DNA from: Capillimicrobium parvum
GTDB taxonomy: Bacteria > Actinomycetota > Thermoleophilia > Solirubrobacterales > Solirubrobacteraceae
Length of the DNA: 64,000 nucleotides
Assembly (NCBI RefSeq): GCF_021172045.1
Contig: NZ_CP087164.1
Coordinates: forward strand, 620,001 to 684,000
Reading direction: 5' to 3'
The translations under genes and the position numbers were made by a program. Under the pieces are notes generated by a model that did not search any database, was not told the origin of the DNA, and saw only the letters and a list, made by a program, of their open reading frames with translations. Position 1 is the stretch's first letter. Each line of letters begins with the position of its first letter. Below, one piece after another: positions 1 through 8,411 of the stretch.

Positions 1-1758
1 GCGGCCGGCGGGACGGTCGTCCTCGATTGCGATGCGACGATCCCGTTCGACGCGCCGATCGTGGTGCCGGCGGGCCGGTCGGTGCGCCTGGATGCGTCGG
101 GCTCCGCGGTGACATTCGACGGGCAGCGGCGGACGCGGCTGTTGGAGGTGTCGGGGTCGCTGACGCTGGTGAACCTGCGGCTGGTCAACGGGCGGGTGCA
201 GGGCGCCGCCGGGACGCTTGGCACCGGAGGCGTCGGCCACTCTGATGCGGAGACCGGCGAGCCCGGCGGAGCAGGCGGCGCGGGCACTGCCGGCGGCGAC
301 GCCGCGGGCGGCGCGGTGCTCGTGACGCAGAGCGGCCGGTTGGAGGTCATCGGGGGAGCGCTCCGCTCCAACACGGTGATCGGCGGGCAGGGCGGAACCG
401 GGGGCCGAGGCGGTCAGGGCGCCCGGGGCGCGGAGGGCCAATCCGGCTGGGGCGACTACTGCGACTACGACACCACCCCGGACTCCAACCCGGAGTGCTG
501 GAACTGCTGGTACCCCTATCCCGAGGAGCCGGAACAGTGTGACCAGTACATCGGCCCGATCGGTGAGTCCGGTGGCCCTGGAGGTGTCGGCGGCGAGGGG
601 GGCGCCGGCGGTCGCGGCGGCCCAGGCGGGACGGCGTCCGGTGGGGCGATCCGCAACCTCGGCAGCACGCTGATCGTCGGCGCGGTGCTTGCCGGCAACA
701 TCGCCCAGGGCGGACGTGGCGGCACCGGCGGACCGGGCGGCGTCGCGGGCGGTGGTGGTCCGGGCGGCAACGCGTATATGGATCACGATTGGGCGTGGGA
801 GGCCGGCGGCGATGGGGGCACCGGCGGGGCGGGCGGACGCGCCGGCGTCCCCGGAGCCGGGGGGGCCGGACGCGGTGGGGCGATCTCGGGTTCCGGGGAT
901 CTCACGGTCCTCGATTCGCGGTTCTCGGCCGACGAGGCGCGCGGCGGACGCGCGGGCACGGCGCCAGCGCCGCGGAGCGCTGGCCCCGGCGGCGACGCCG
1001 GTCTGACGTACGAAGTCCTCGGATACCACTATGAAAGCGGTTCGCCTGGCCTGCCCGGCGACGGCGCGCCGGGTGCGGCGGGCGGCGACGCGGGCAACGC
1101 CGTGGGCGGGGCCATCCACCTCAGCGGCGGCAACGCGCTCATGCAGGACGGATCGTTCGATCGCGACAGCGCGACCTCGCCGGTCGCCGGCGCGGGCGGT
1201 CCGGGTGGCCCGGGTGTGACCGGGTCGACGTCGAGCGGCCCTGGCGGAGCAGGCGGAACGGGTGGCGGCGGCGGCGATGCTCGCGGCGGTGCGGTGTCCA
1301 CGGGCGGGGCGCCGCTGCGGGTGACGGGGCTGGCGCTCGTCGACAATATGGCGGCGGTGGGCGCGCCGTCGGCCGGCGGGATGGGCGGGCCCGGCAACCC
1401 GCCCGGGGCCGCAGGCGCTCCGGGACAGCCCGGCACGGCGGCCGACCCCGACATCTCGGGGGCCACGACGCCCACCACGGCGCTTCAGATCAGCCCGGCG
1501 CCGGTCCGCGAGCGCGCGACGGTCGGCGTGCCCTACGAGTTGCGGCTGAGCGCCGCGGGCGGGACGGCGCCGTACGCGTTCGCGGTGTACGGGCTGCCGC
1601 CGGGCGTCAGCTTCAAGGCGCCGCGGCTCATCCGCGGGACGCCGACGCGGGCCGGCGCCTATCGGGTCCACGCGGTGGTCACGGACGCGACCGCACCGCT
1701 GGCGCTCTTCGGCGCGCACTCGTGGGAGATGCGCGTCGCCCCGGCCGCGGTGCGCTGA
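1..1758 (+). CDS. Glycine-rich surface protein with C-terminal Ig-like domain (5' partial)
   Basis: The reading frame is open from the first base of the window, so the true start lies upstream; the earliest in-window candidate is a GTG at 61. The first residues (VVLDCDATIPF and following) resemble the N-terminal part of parallel beta-helix surface proteins. The middle, roughly residues 70-480, is dominated by GGxGG repeats like PGRS or collagen-like proteins, interrupted by a Cys/Trp/Tyr-rich insert near nt 450-560. The last ~95 residues look like a putative Ig domain (LPPGVSFK followed by IRGTPTRAGAY). It is probably exported or wall-associated. No catalytic motif is visible and the function is unknown. 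Confidence 0.75.
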   Translation, partial: AAGGTVVLDCDATIPFDAPIVVPAGRSVRLDASGSAVTFDGQRRTRLLEVSGSLTLVNLRLVNGRVQGAAGTLGTGGVGHSDAETGEPGGAGGAGTAGGDAAGGAVLVTQSGRLEVIGGALRSNTVIGGQGGTGGRGGQGARGAEGQSGWGDYCDYDTTPDSNPECWNCWYPYPEEPEQCDQYIGPIGESGGPGGVGGEGGAGGRGGPGGTASGGAIRNLGSTLIVGAVLAGNIAQGGRGGTGGPGGVAGGGGPGGNAYMDHDWAWEAGGDGGTGGAGGRAGVPGAGGAGRGGAISGSGDLTVLDSRFSADEARGGRAGTAPAPRSAGPGGDAGLTYEVLGYHYESGSPGLPGDGAPGAAGGDAGNAVGGAIHLSGGNALMQDGSFDRDSATSPVAGAGGPGGPGVTGSTSSGPGGAGGTGGGGGDARGGAVSTGGAPLRVTGLALVDNMAAVGAPSAGGMGGPGNPPGAAGAPGQPGTAADPDISGATTPTTALQISPAPVRERATVGVPYELRLSAAGGTAPYAFAVYGLPPGVSFKAPRLIRGTPTRAGAYRVHAVVTDATAPLALFGAHSWEMRVAPAAVR

Positions 1759-1789
1759 GCGGCGCCCGCGGCGCGTATCCGGGCGGCGT

Positions 1790-2408
1790 GAGAGGGACGC
1801 GATCTCGGGCTCGTCGTCGGGCGTCGTCGCCGCCAGCCGCGCGGCGGCGATCCTCGGCATCGACCCCAGCCGACAGCGACCGGCGCATCGTCACGGTGGT
1901 CAAGGACAACGATCACGAGGTCAACGAGTGCCTGGCGTTCGAGTTCGACACGGTCGAACTCGACGTCGCCGAAGACGGCGGCGGGCGCAAGGTGCGCGAT
2001 TTCCCGTTCCTGGTGCTCAACGAGGACCTGACGGGCAGGGGTCCGGATCCGCTGTCGCTGCTGAAGGTCAACACCACGGCGACGACCCCCTCGCCGACGA
2101 AGCGCTCCAGGGCCGCCGCGTGGCTGGTCGAGTACCTGGCCACGGCCGGCCCGATGTTCGCCGTGGACATCTACGAGGCAGCCAAGCACTTCGGGGTCTC
2201 GTCGCGCACGCTGCGCCGCGCGGCGGGCAAGCTCGGCATCATCAAGACCCCGCCAGCCGGTGGCGCGGCCTGCGTCTGGTCGCTGTCGCCGGCCATGTGC
2301 GTCTCGCTCGATCCGCCGATCGACCCGCAGGTCGTCGACGACGATCTCGTCGAGGAGCTGAAGCGCGTGCGCGCGCTCGATCCGTCCGCGAGCGACGACG
2401 ATGGCTGA
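1790..2408 (+). pseudogene. Broken C-terminal part of a phage/plasmid-type AAA ATPase
   Basis: The 3' part reads as a coherent protein (nt 1870-2408) with a helix-turn-helix-like tail: FGVSSRTLRRAAGKLG followed by a KTPPAGG motif, which I associate with RepA/DnaB-like ATPases of actinobacterial mobile elements. Just upstream, nt 1790-1870 continues the homology in another frame (SRAAAILGIDPS), so a frameshift lies near 1870. The Walker A region is absent. The ATG of the next gene overlaps its stop by 8 bp, so the old operon order is kept. It is a remnant of a mobile element; the family call is from pattern recognition. Confidence 0.5.
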
Positions 2409-2928
2409 GGACATCCAGTCCCCTGACGGCCTGAGCGTCATCGGCTGGCGAGCCTGGCGCGTCGAGTTCGATTGCGGCGTGCCGATCCTGCACTCGATGG
2501 GCTTCGAGTTCGCCTGGCCTGCCCGCGAGCCCGCGGTGGCCGAGTGCCTGACCTGCGGCGACGAGACCCCTCGGCAGAAGTGCTCGTGTGGGCTCTACAG
2601 CGCCTCGTCCTACGGGCGCCTGCTGAGCATGGGCTACCCGCTGCACGACGTGGACCGCGAGCTGCTCGTCGTCGGCCAGGTCGAGAGCTGGGGGCGCGTG
2701 GTCCGCGGCTTCGGTCGCAGCCAGCACGGTCCCGGGCCGACGCTCGGCTGGCGGGCGCAGTTCGGCTATCCGAAGCGGATGTTCGTGCTGCACGAGAGCT
2801 GGGAGCTGGTCGTGCCGCTGCGCGAGGCGTACGGCCAGCCCGTCCTGATGCGCGACCTGTTCGCCGACGAGGGCAGGGAGGACACGACGAAGCCGACGCA
2901 GCTCGACGAGGAGTGGAACGACCGATGA
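2401..2928 (+). CDS. Phage-like hypothetical protein with Cys pairs
   Basis: A 175-residue protein. It begins with a GWRAWRV motif and contains CLTCG and KCSCGLYS (two CxxC-type pairs, possibly zinc-binding) followed by WGRVV. This arrangement recurs in uncharacterised proteins of actinobacteriophages and integrated elements. Its start overlaps the stop of the broken ATPase by 8 bp, supporting translational coupling. No function can be assigned. With its neighbours it marks nt 1790-3760 as a decayed phage or plasmid-like segment beside tRNA-Ser. Confidence 0.7.
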   Translation: MAEDIQSPDGLSVIGWRAWRVEFDCGVPILHSMGFEFAWPAREPAVAECLTCGDETPRQKCSCGLYSASSYGRLLSMGYPLHDVDRELLVVGQVESWGRVVRGFGRSQHGPGPTLGWRAQFGYPKRMFVLHESWELVVPLREAYGQPVLMRDLFADEGREDTTKPTQLDEEWNDR

Positions 2929-2949
2929 CGAGAGGGGAGCAGTGATCCG

Positions 2950-3093
2950 ATGGAGATCGGAGAGCCGGATCGCGTGAAGATCCTGGAGCCGCTGGAGAAT
3001 CCGGTGCCGCCGAAGCGCGCGCCGGCACCGCCGCCGGAGAAGGTCCCGCAGCGCGAGCGCCCCGAGCGCGAGCGCGAGCCCGAGAAGGTCTGA
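2950..3093 (+). CDS. Small Pro/Glu/Arg-rich protein
   Basis: A 47-residue ORF, ATG to TGA, with composition strongly biased to Pro, Glu, Arg and Val. It starts MEIGEPDRVKILEPLENPVP and then carries PPEKVPQRE and EREPEKV repeats. Similar short Pro/Glu-rich proteins occur in actinobacterial mobile regions. It probably is disordered. The position in a same-strand run of small genes and the sustained biased composition support it as real. Confidence 0.5.
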   Translation: MEIGEPDRVKILEPLENPVPPKRAPAPPPEKVPQRERPEREREPEKV

Positions 3094-3169
3094 CGCACTC
3101 GAACCGGGCCAGCAGCGAGGCCCTCGCCGTTGGCCGGGTTCCCACCGCCTGAGGAGGTAGGACGAACCG

Positions 3170-3412
3170 ATGATCCTCTACCCCGGAGAAGACGTCCACG
3201 GCATACTTGCCGGCAGCCAGCCCACGTGCAACTTCTGCTCCGAGCCGCTCGACCCCGAGCAGTCGCTGTTCTACTGGATCCTCGCGTCCGCAGAGGACGA
3301 CATCTTCATGCACCTGCGCTGCCTGACTCCGTTCGCGCTCAGGGTCGCGCGTGACTCGCACGAGGCGAGCATCGTCCTGGAGAACCCCACGTGGAGGCCA
3401 GCGGGGCGGTGA
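3170..3412 (+). CDS. Small hypothetical protein with CxxC motif
   Basis: An 80-residue protein with one CNFC pair near residue 20 and a later HLRC, which could form a small zinc site. A GAGGAGGT ribosome-binding site lies about a dozen bases upstream of the ATG. The 3' end overlaps the next ORF by 22 bp. No family is recognised. It belongs to the run of small phage-like genes. Confidence 0.55.
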   Translation: MILYPGEDVHGILAGSQPTCNFCSEPLDPEQSLFYWILASAEDDIFMHLRCLTPFALRVARDSHEASIVLENPTWRPAGR

Positions 3413-3591
3413 CCCGGACGTGTCGCACCTGCGGTGGCCTGCTGACGTCGATCGGCGGTCGCGTCCCCGTGTGCTTCCACTGCGCGCTGGAGCCGCCGCC
3501 GGCGGTGTCGGCGGCGATGAACCGCTTCCTCGTCGAGCGCTTCGGCGAGCCGTCGTGGACGTACTGGCCGCGGCGCATGCACGTCCGGTAG
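3391..3591 (+). CDS. Small zinc-ribbon-like protein
   Basis: A 66-residue ORF from a GTG start with CRTCGG near residue 11 and CFHC near residue 28, a typical four-Cys zinc ribbon spacing. It overlaps the preceding ORF. It ends in TAG, and the same frame stays open for a further 54 codons to 3753, so the following small ORF may once have been part of it. Confidence 0.5.
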   Translation: MEASGAVTRTCRTCGGLLTSIGGRVPVCFHCALEPPPAVSAAMNRFLVERFGEPSWTYWPRRMHVR

Positions 3592-3639
3592 CTGGCGATT
3601 CTGGGGGCGCCCCGGCACGAGGGCTGGCACGATCTGCAC

Positions 3640-3753
3640 GTGACCGAGCGAGGCGTCAAGTGGCGGGATCGTGACGACGTCCCGCGCTGGGGCGAGTGGC
3701 CGGCGCCGGTGCGCGAGTGGCTGGAGGTCCACCCCGAGGAGCTGCTGCCGTGA
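3640..3753 (+). CDS. Very small ORF downstream of the zinc-ribbon gene
   Basis: A 37-residue ORF from a GTG, rich in Trp (four Trp in 37 residues) and acidic residues. It is in the same frame as the preceding gene beyond its TAG stop. It could be an independent small gene, a readthrough extension, or noise. No family is recognised. Confidence 0.25.
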   Translation: MTERGVKWRDRDDVPRWGEWPAPVREWLEVHPEELLP

Positions 3754-3770
3754 CCCGTTCCCGGCCCGAG

Positions 3771-3831
3771 CAGGGTGACGTCACCCTGCTTGTTCCCGTG
3801 GGAACGGCTGTGGGAACGGACCCGTTCCCAC
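3771..3831. repeat. Cluster of palindromes next to tRNA-Ser
   Basis: A perfect 18-bp palindrome, CAGGGTGACGTCACCCTG, lies at 3771-3788. It is followed by GTTCCC/GGGAAC arms at 3792-3805 and by 9-bp inverted arms GTGGGAACG/CGTTCCCAC at 3810-3818 and 3823-3831. Three stacked dyads in 61 bp between a decayed phage-like gene cluster and a tRNA suggest operators or a recombination/attachment region. No binding protein can be named. Confidence 0.6.
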
Positions 3832-3898
3832 GGGGGCGTTCAGAGGCGTTTGCTGACGTTCGAACCACCGCCTCAGCCCACCCATCGGCGAGCCCCAG

Positions 3899-3922
3899 AA
3901 GCCCCGTGTTAGCGGGGCTTTT
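3899..3922 (+). terminator. Rho-independent terminator
   Basis: AAGCCCCG at 3899-3906 pairs with CGGGGCTT at 3913-3920 across a 6-nt loop and is followed by TT. It ends the plus-strand small-gene run and separates it from the minus-strand tRNA-Ser. Confidence 0.7.
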
Positions 3923-3934
3923 GGCTTTCCAGAG

Positions 3935-4023
3935 CGGAGGGGGAGGGATTCGAACCCTCGACGGACGTCACCGCCCGTGCCGGTTTTCAAGACCGGTGCA
4001 TTCAACCGCTCTGCCACCCCTCC
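3935..4023 (-). tRNA. tRNA-Ser (TGA)
   Basis: Read on the minus strand it has acceptor GGAGGGG/CCCCTCC, an anticodon loop CTTGAAA giving anticodon TGA, a long variable arm as expected for serine tRNA, and a GAGGG TTCGAAT CCCTC T-arm. It is 89 nt including the discriminator G, and CCA is not encoded. Its 3' end faces the decayed phage-like cluster, a usual orientation for integration sites. Confidence 0.95.
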
Positions 4024-4132
4024 GGACGGCTCTCAGCGTAGCCCGGCCCGCGGGCCGGCTGCGCGCGGGCGTGAGGCGGGCCTTGCAAGCGTCCATCCAT
4101 CACTTGCCACGCCTGCCGGCCCCGGCGAGCCT

Positions 4133-5155
4133 GTGCGCGTGCATCGCGTTCTGGCAGGGGCGCTGGTGGGCGTCGCGGCGGCATGCTCGGTGTCGGCCGC
4201 CACGCCCGTGGCTGCGCGCGCGGCGAGCGCGAACGTCGCCGCGCTCCAGATCGCGCTCGCGGGCGCGGGGCTTTCCCCCGGGCCGGTCGACGGCATCTCG
4301 GGCCCGCAGACGCAGACGGCGCTGCAGCGCTTCCAGGCCCGGCGGCACCTGCTGGTCGACGGGATCGCGGGCGCGCAGACCCGGCGGGCGCTCGGGCGGC
4401 GCGGGCGGCCCGCGCTCGGGCACCGGCCGATGCGCCTCGGGACGCGAGGTTGGGACGTCGCGGCGCTCCAGTTCCTCCTGCGCGTGCGCGGCTACGGGTC
4501 GGGGGGTCTGGACGGCGGGTTCGGGCCGGGCACGCTGGCCGCGGTGCAGCGGTTCCAGCAGGCGGCCGGGCTGACGGTCGACGGCATCGCCGGGCCGAGC
4601 ACGCTGGCCGCCCTGCGCCGGCTCCAGGTCACGCCCACGCCGACCGCGACGGCGAGCGGGCCGGTGCGCTTCCTGCGCCCCGTGAGCGTGGCGTTCACGG
4701 ACGGGTTCGGCTACCCCGGCGGCCGCCGGCACACCGGGCTCGACTACCCCCTGCCGTACGGCGCGCCGGTCGCCGCCACGGGCGTCGGCGTCGTGGCGTT
4801 CGCCGGGTGGAACAGCGGCGGCTACGGCAACCTCGTCGTCGTCCGCCATCGGCTCGGGTTCGAGACGTGGTACGCGCATCTGTCGAGCATCACCACGTCG
4901 GTGGGCGCGTCCGTGAGCGGCGGCACGGTCATCGGGCACGTCGGCTCGACCGGCCACTCGACCGGCCCGCACCTGCACTTCGAGGTGCGCCAGTTCGGCA
5001 CGCCGATCGACCCGGTCCCGTACCTGCTGACGGCGAGCGCGGCGCGGAACGTTCCGGTCGCCGGCGGCGCCGCGGCGCCATGCCGGCCGAACGCCGACGC
5101 GCGTCAGACGCAGGACACCGATCCGCTCGTCGCGCGGATCGACCGCTGCCCGTGA
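4133..5155 (+). CDS. Secreted M23 metallopeptidase with two peptidoglycan-binding domains
   Basis: A protein of ~340 residues starting at GTG 4133 (or 4139), followed by a hydrophobic signal sequence ending near AARAASA. Two PG_binding_1 repeats follow (about residues 30-85 and 100-160; each with a DGI.GP.T..AL..FQ pattern). After a Thr/Pro linker comes an M23 peptidase domain with the zinc ligands HTGLD near residue 200 and the catalytic GPHLHFE near 280. It should cleave peptide cross-links in the cell wall outside the membrane. The LytM core motifs are intact, so it is probably active. It stands alone between two tRNA-Ser genes. Confidence 0.9.
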   Translation: MRVHRVLAGALVGVAAACSVSAATPVAARAASANVAALQIALAGAGLSPGPVDGISGPQTQTALQRFQARRHLLVDGIAGAQTRRALGRRGRPALGHRPMRLGTRGWDVAALQFLLRVRGYGSGGLDGGFGPGTLAAVQRFQQAAGLTVDGIAGPSTLAALRRLQVTPTPTATASGPVRFLRPVSVAFTDGFGYPGGRRHTGLDYPLPYGAPVAATGVGVVAFAGWNSGGYGNLVVVRHRLGFETWYAHLSSITTSVGASVSGGTVIGHVGSTGHSTGPHLHFEVRQFGTPIDPVPYLLTASAARNVPVAGGAAAPCRPNADARQTQDTDPLVARIDRCP

Positions 5156-5191
5156 CCACCGGCCGGCGTTCTCTAGACTCCGGGCAGACCC

Positions 5192-5280
5192 GGAGAGGTG
5201 GCCGAGTGGCTGAAGGCACTCGCCTGCTAAGCGAGTATGGGGTTAACACTCCATCGCGGGTTCGAATCCCGCCCTCTCCG
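5192..5280 (+). tRNA. tRNA-Ser (GCT)
   Basis: Acceptor GGAGAGG pairs with CCTCTCC. The anticodon stem CTCGC/GCGAG holds loop CTGCTAA with anticodon GCT, and a long variable arm and a CGGG TTCGAAT CCCG T-arm follow. It is 89 nt with discriminator G. It is the second serine tRNA within 1.3 kb, on the opposite strand from the first. Confidence 0.95.
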
Positions 5281-5366
5281 CTTTCGTCGCCCCGGTCGCA
5301 GGAGTCCGCAATTCCGAGCATTCCGGACGCTTCCGTCCGCTACGACGGGTTCTCTTCCGTGTTCTC

Positions 5367-6623
5367 ATGGGTATGACCCCCGCTCGTATGCGCAGAGTGC
5401 ACGGAAGTCTTCTCCTCGTCGTGGTCGCATTCGCCGTCGTGGCGGCGCCCGCGATCGCCCAGACCCCGGCCCCGAGTGCCGCCACCGGCGGCGTGTCCGG
5501 GGTGGCACCCACGGTGGCCACGCTCACCGGCACGGTGAACCCGCACGGGGTGGCCACGCGCTACTTCTTCCAGTACGGCCCGCGCGGGCTGAGCAAGCGG
5601 ACCGCCTCCGTGGCCGTCGGCTCGGGAACCGACCCGGTCCAGATCAGCCAGCAGGTCAGCGACCTGCAGCCGAACAAGCTGTACGCGTACCGGCTCGTCG
5701 CCACGAGCGACGGCGGCACCGTCATGGGCGCCCGCCGCGACTTCCGCACGCCGCGCGAGTCCGCGGTCACGCCCGTCGTGTCGACCGGCAGCGCGACGAA
5801 CGTCGCCGACACCGGCGCGACCCTCAACGGGGCGATCAACACCCGCGGCGCGACCGGCACCTACCAGTTCCAGTACGGCCCGTCGCGCCAGTACGGTGCC
5901 TCCACGCCCGCGGCGCCGTTCGGCCCGACGACCAACGGGACCGCGATCAGCAGCCCGGTCGGCTCGCTCGCCCCGGCGACGACGTACCACTACCGGCTCG
6001 TCTTCCAGCCGAGCAGCGGGCGCGCGGTCCTCGGCCGCGACCGCACGTTCACGACGACGCGCATCCCCAACGGCCTGCTCATCGAGGCCAAGCCGAACCC
6101 GGTCCGTTACGGCGCGGGCATCCAGGTCGCCGGCGTGCTCGCCGGGTCCGACAACAGCGGCGTCGGCATCACCGTCCAGGCCGACACCTTCCCGTTCGAC
6201 GGCAACTGGCAGAACGTGGCCAGCGGCCGGACGGACCCGACGGGCGCCTACGTCATCGCCGTGTCGCCGATGATCTCGAGCTCGCAGCTGCGCACCGTCG
6301 CGGCGACGCGCCCGCAGGTCATCAGCCAGCTGACGACGGTCGGCGTGCGGCTCGGCGTCTCGCTGCGCGTCAACCGCCACCCGCGCCGGGGCGCCCGCGT
6401 CCGCTTCCGCGGTCACGTGACCCCCAGCCAGGACGGCGCCGCGGTCTCCATCCAGCGCCGCGTGCGCGGGACCTACCGCACGATCGCCCGCACGCGCGTG
6501 AACGGCTCGAGCTACAGCCGCCGCGTGAGGATCCGCAGCAGCGGCCGCTACCGCGCGCTCGTACGCCCGACGGACGGCTCGCACGTCTCGGGCAATCGCT
6601 CGCGCCTGATCCGCGTCCGCTGA
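5367..6623 (+). CDS. Secreted fibronectin-type repeat protein
   Basis: A 418-residue protein with an N-terminal signal peptide (a run of Leu/Val/Ala up to VVAAPAIAQT). Two fibronectin III-like modules follow, each with a TVNPHG or INTRGATG start, a Y.FQYG strand and a TTYHYRLV-type strand. The C-terminal ~130 residues are Arg-rich beta structure with RVRFRGHVTP. Such proteins are common, uncharacterised exported proteins in this group of actinobacteria. It is probably a cell-surface or matrix component. The start could be the ATG at 5367 or the one two codons later. Confidence 0.75.
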   Translation: MGMTPARMRRVHGSLLLVVVAFAVVAAPAIAQTPAPSAATGGVSGVAPTVATLTGTVNPHGVATRYFFQYGPRGLSKRTASVAVGSGTDPVQISQQVSDLQPNKLYAYRLVATSDGGTVMGARRDFRTPRESAVTPVVSTGSATNVADTGATLNGAINTRGATGTYQFQYGPSRQYGASTPAAPFGPTTNGTAISSPVGSLAPATTYHYRLVFQPSSGRAVLGRDRTFTTTRIPNGLLIEAKPNPVRYGAGIQVAGVLAGSDNSGVGITVQADTFPFDGNWQNVASGRTDPTGAYVIAVSPMISSSQLRTVAATRPQVISQLTTVGVRLGVSLRVNRHPRRGARVRFRGHVTPSQDGAAVSIQRRVRGTYRTIARTRVNGSSYSRRVRIRSSGRYRALVRPTDGSHVSGNRSRLIRVR

Positions 6624-6678
6624 CGACGACCGGGCTGCGGTCGGCCTCCGGCACCGGGTGGCTAGACTGCGGCCCACT

Positions 6679-6754
<76 letters not shown>

Positions 6755-6758
6755 CCCG

Positions 6759-6786
6759 CGAAACCCCCGCTGCGACGGGGGTTTCG
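6759..6786 (+). terminator. Hairpin downstream of tRNA-Arg
   Basis: CGAAACCCCC at 6759-6768 pairs with GGGGGTTTCG at 6777-6786 across an 8-nt loop. It lies 6 nt past the tRNA and can terminate tRNA transcription. It is self-complementary enough to work for the oncoming minus-strand integrase operon too. Confidence 0.6.
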
Positions 6787-6818
6787 CCGTTCCGGGCCGC
6801 GCTCAGGGCGCCGACGCG

Positions 6819-6842
6819 TGGCCCGATAGTGGCCCAAACGTC
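6819..6842. repeat. Left copy of a 24-bp repeat inside the element end
   Basis: A 24-bp sequence containing ATAGTGGCCCAAACGTC. It recurs with one mismatch, in the same orientation, at 16238-16261, close to the other end. It lies 65 bp inside the left core. A matched pair just inside both ends is what arm-type integrase sites look like. Confidence 0.6.
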
Positions 6843-6844
6843 GC

Positions 6845-7102
6845 TCAGGCGTCGCCCCTGCGCGCCGAGTCCTCGACCGCCTCGTACACCTCCGGGCCAA
6901 GGTCATCGCGCCGGATGACCTGCCATTCGCTGTTGGGGTTGTCGGCCCAGCTAGCGAGAGTCCGCATGGCGTAGTGCTCACCGACGCCCGCCTTCCGCGC
7001 CACCCACCACGCCGACTGAGCCATACCGTCTTCGAGCAGCGCGAGGTACAGCTTCGCGTCGTCAGTCTTCGGGTCGGCCAACCGGTCGTCATCGTCGGTC
7101 AT
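6845..7102 (-). CDS. Small acidic protein coupled to the integrase
   Basis: An 85-residue protein, ATG at 7102, whose start overlaps the integrase stop in an ATGA. The N-terminus is very acidic (MTDDDDRLADPKTDD). The middle, AWWVARKAGVGEHYAMRTLA, could fold as a short helix-turn-helix. It is the last gene before the attachment core. A role with the integrase (directionality or regulation) is possible, but no family is recognised. Confidence 0.65.
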   Translation of the reverse strand: MTDDDDRLADPKTDDAKLYLALLEDGMAQSAWWVARKAGVGEHYAMRTLASWADNPNSEWQVIRRDDLGPEVYEAVEDSARRGDA

Positions 7103-8181
7103 CGTGCCTCGTCTCGCGCGTCGCGCTCGGCGTCGAGCGCGTTCAGCCGCCCGGCGATTCCGGCCGTCGCGCCATCCAGCAGCGTGCCGTAGTGGCGCTC
7201 GACCATTTCGATGCTTGTACCCATGACGCGGGCCAACTCGAACGCGCTGACCCCGGCCGCGAGCGCGTCGGACGCGAACGTCGAGCGCAGGTCGTAGATG
7301 CGCGCCGGGCGCGGAACGCCCGCCGCGTCGATGGCCGGTGCCCACACGCGGCGGCGCCAGTTGTCGATGTTCAGCACGCCGCCCTGCGCGGCCGGGAACA
7401 CGAGCGGCGTGTCGAGGCGCGGCGGCACCGCGTCGAGCGCGGCGAGCGCCCGGTCCGACAGCGGCACCTGGCGGCGGCTGCGCTCCGTCTTGGCGAGGTC
7501 GACGACCTCGCCGCTGGGCACGGTGCGCCGCACCGTCAGGATGCCCGCCCGGCGGTCGATGTCGCGGCGTTCGAGCGCCTGCCACTCCTCGGGGCGCAGG
7601 CCGGTCGCGGCGGCGAACATGGGCAGCGGCGCGTAGGCGGGCGGCAGTTCGGCGGCGATGGCGTCGAGTTCGACGCGGGTGAACGCGCGCACCGTGCGCG
7701 GCGGCGGCTTCGGGTTGCGCCCGGCGAGCTTGGCCGGGTTGCGGGTCATGCGCTCCCAGCGGACGGCGGTGTCGAGCACCTGGCGCAACGCCTGCGCGAT
7801 GCCGTGCCCGGCCCGCGGCGGCAGGCTGTCCTGCCATCCGGCGACCTCGTGCGTCATGCGTTCGAGGTCGCGCAGCGGCACGTCACCGAACGCGCGCTCG
7901 GCGTGGTGCAGGCGGTCGCGCAGGGTGGCGACGGTCCGGGGGCGCACGGCGGCGGCGTGCCGGGTCAGGTAGACGTCGATGAACTCCGACAGGGTGACGT
8001 CGGCCACCGGGGCGGGCGCGCCGCGAAGCTGCGGCTCGATGACGTCGCGGAAGTAGGCGAGCGCCGCGCTCTTGGTCGGGAATGGCGACTTGCGGCGGCG
8101 GGCGCCGTCGGCGGCGTAGCACCGCAGGCCCCAGCGGTTCGGGCCGAGTCGGTACGCCTGGCCGCGTTGGGTGGCGGGCAT
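7099..8181 (-). CDS. int: Tyrosine-type site-specific integrase of the element
   Basis: A 360-residue phage-integrase-family recombinase starting at ATG 8181. An N-terminal arm-binding segment and a SAM-like core-binding domain (about residues 55-150) precede the catalytic domain. Visible active-site residues are the first Arg in TGLRPEEW, a Lys in KTERSRRQVPL, the YDLRSTFAS box (the usual His of HxxR is Tyr here, as in many actinobacterial integrases) and the nucleophile Tyr in ERHYGTLL. The stop lies about 345 bp from the att core in tRNA-Arg, so this enzyme very probably recombined the element there. It is co-translated with its neighbours through 1-bp and 4-bp overlaps. Confidence 0.92.
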   Translation of the reverse strand: MPATQRGQAYRLGPNRWGLRCYAADGARRRKSPFPTKSAALAYFRDVIEPQLRGAPAPVADVTLSEFIDVYLTRHAAAVRPRTVATLRDRLHHAERAFGDVPLRDLERMTHEVAGWQDSLPPRAGHGIAQALRQVLDTAVRWERMTRNPAKLAGRNPKPPPRTVRAFTRVELDAIAAELPPAYAPLPMFAAATGLRPEEWQALERRDIDRRAGILTVRRTVPSGEVVDLAKTERSRRQVPLSDRALAALDAVPPRLDTPLVFPAAQGGVLNIDNWRRRVWAPAIDAAGVPRPARIYDLRSTFASDALAAGVSAFELARVMGTSIEMVERHYGTLLDGATAGIAGRLNALDAERDARDEAR

Positions 8182-8411
8182 CAGGCAGCGTCCTTCCGGT
8201 TGCGGCGGCGGTGCAGCGCGACGCGGCAGCGCGTCGAGCACGTCCGCCGGTTGGCGTAGCCCGCGAGCGCCACGCCGCAGACCACGCACGCGCGGGCCGC
8301 GCCGGTCGGGGTCCGCTCGCCACGGCAGGCGGGGCAGAGCCCGGTCGCGTCATCGAGGTCACCGACGTGATGCTCGGTCCGGCACTGGGGGCATGGATAG
8401 GCGGTCCTCAT
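8181..8411 (-). CDS. Small double zinc-finger protein
   Basis: A 76-residue protein with CPQC, CPAC, CVVC and CSTRC pairs, enough for two zinc ribbons, and a basic C-terminus (ALHRRRNRKDAA). The start is taken at ATG 8411 because the upstream extension lacks a ribosome-binding site and runs through the TGTAACAC repeat region. Its stop overlaps the integrase start by one base (TGATG). The C-terminal finger resembles those often preceding integrases in actinobacterial elements. Nucleic-acid binding is likely but unproven. Confidence 0.7.
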   Translation of the reverse strand: MRTAYPCPQCRTEHHVGDLDDATGLCPACRGERTPTGAARACVVCGVALAGYANRRTCSTRCRVALHRRRNRKDAA

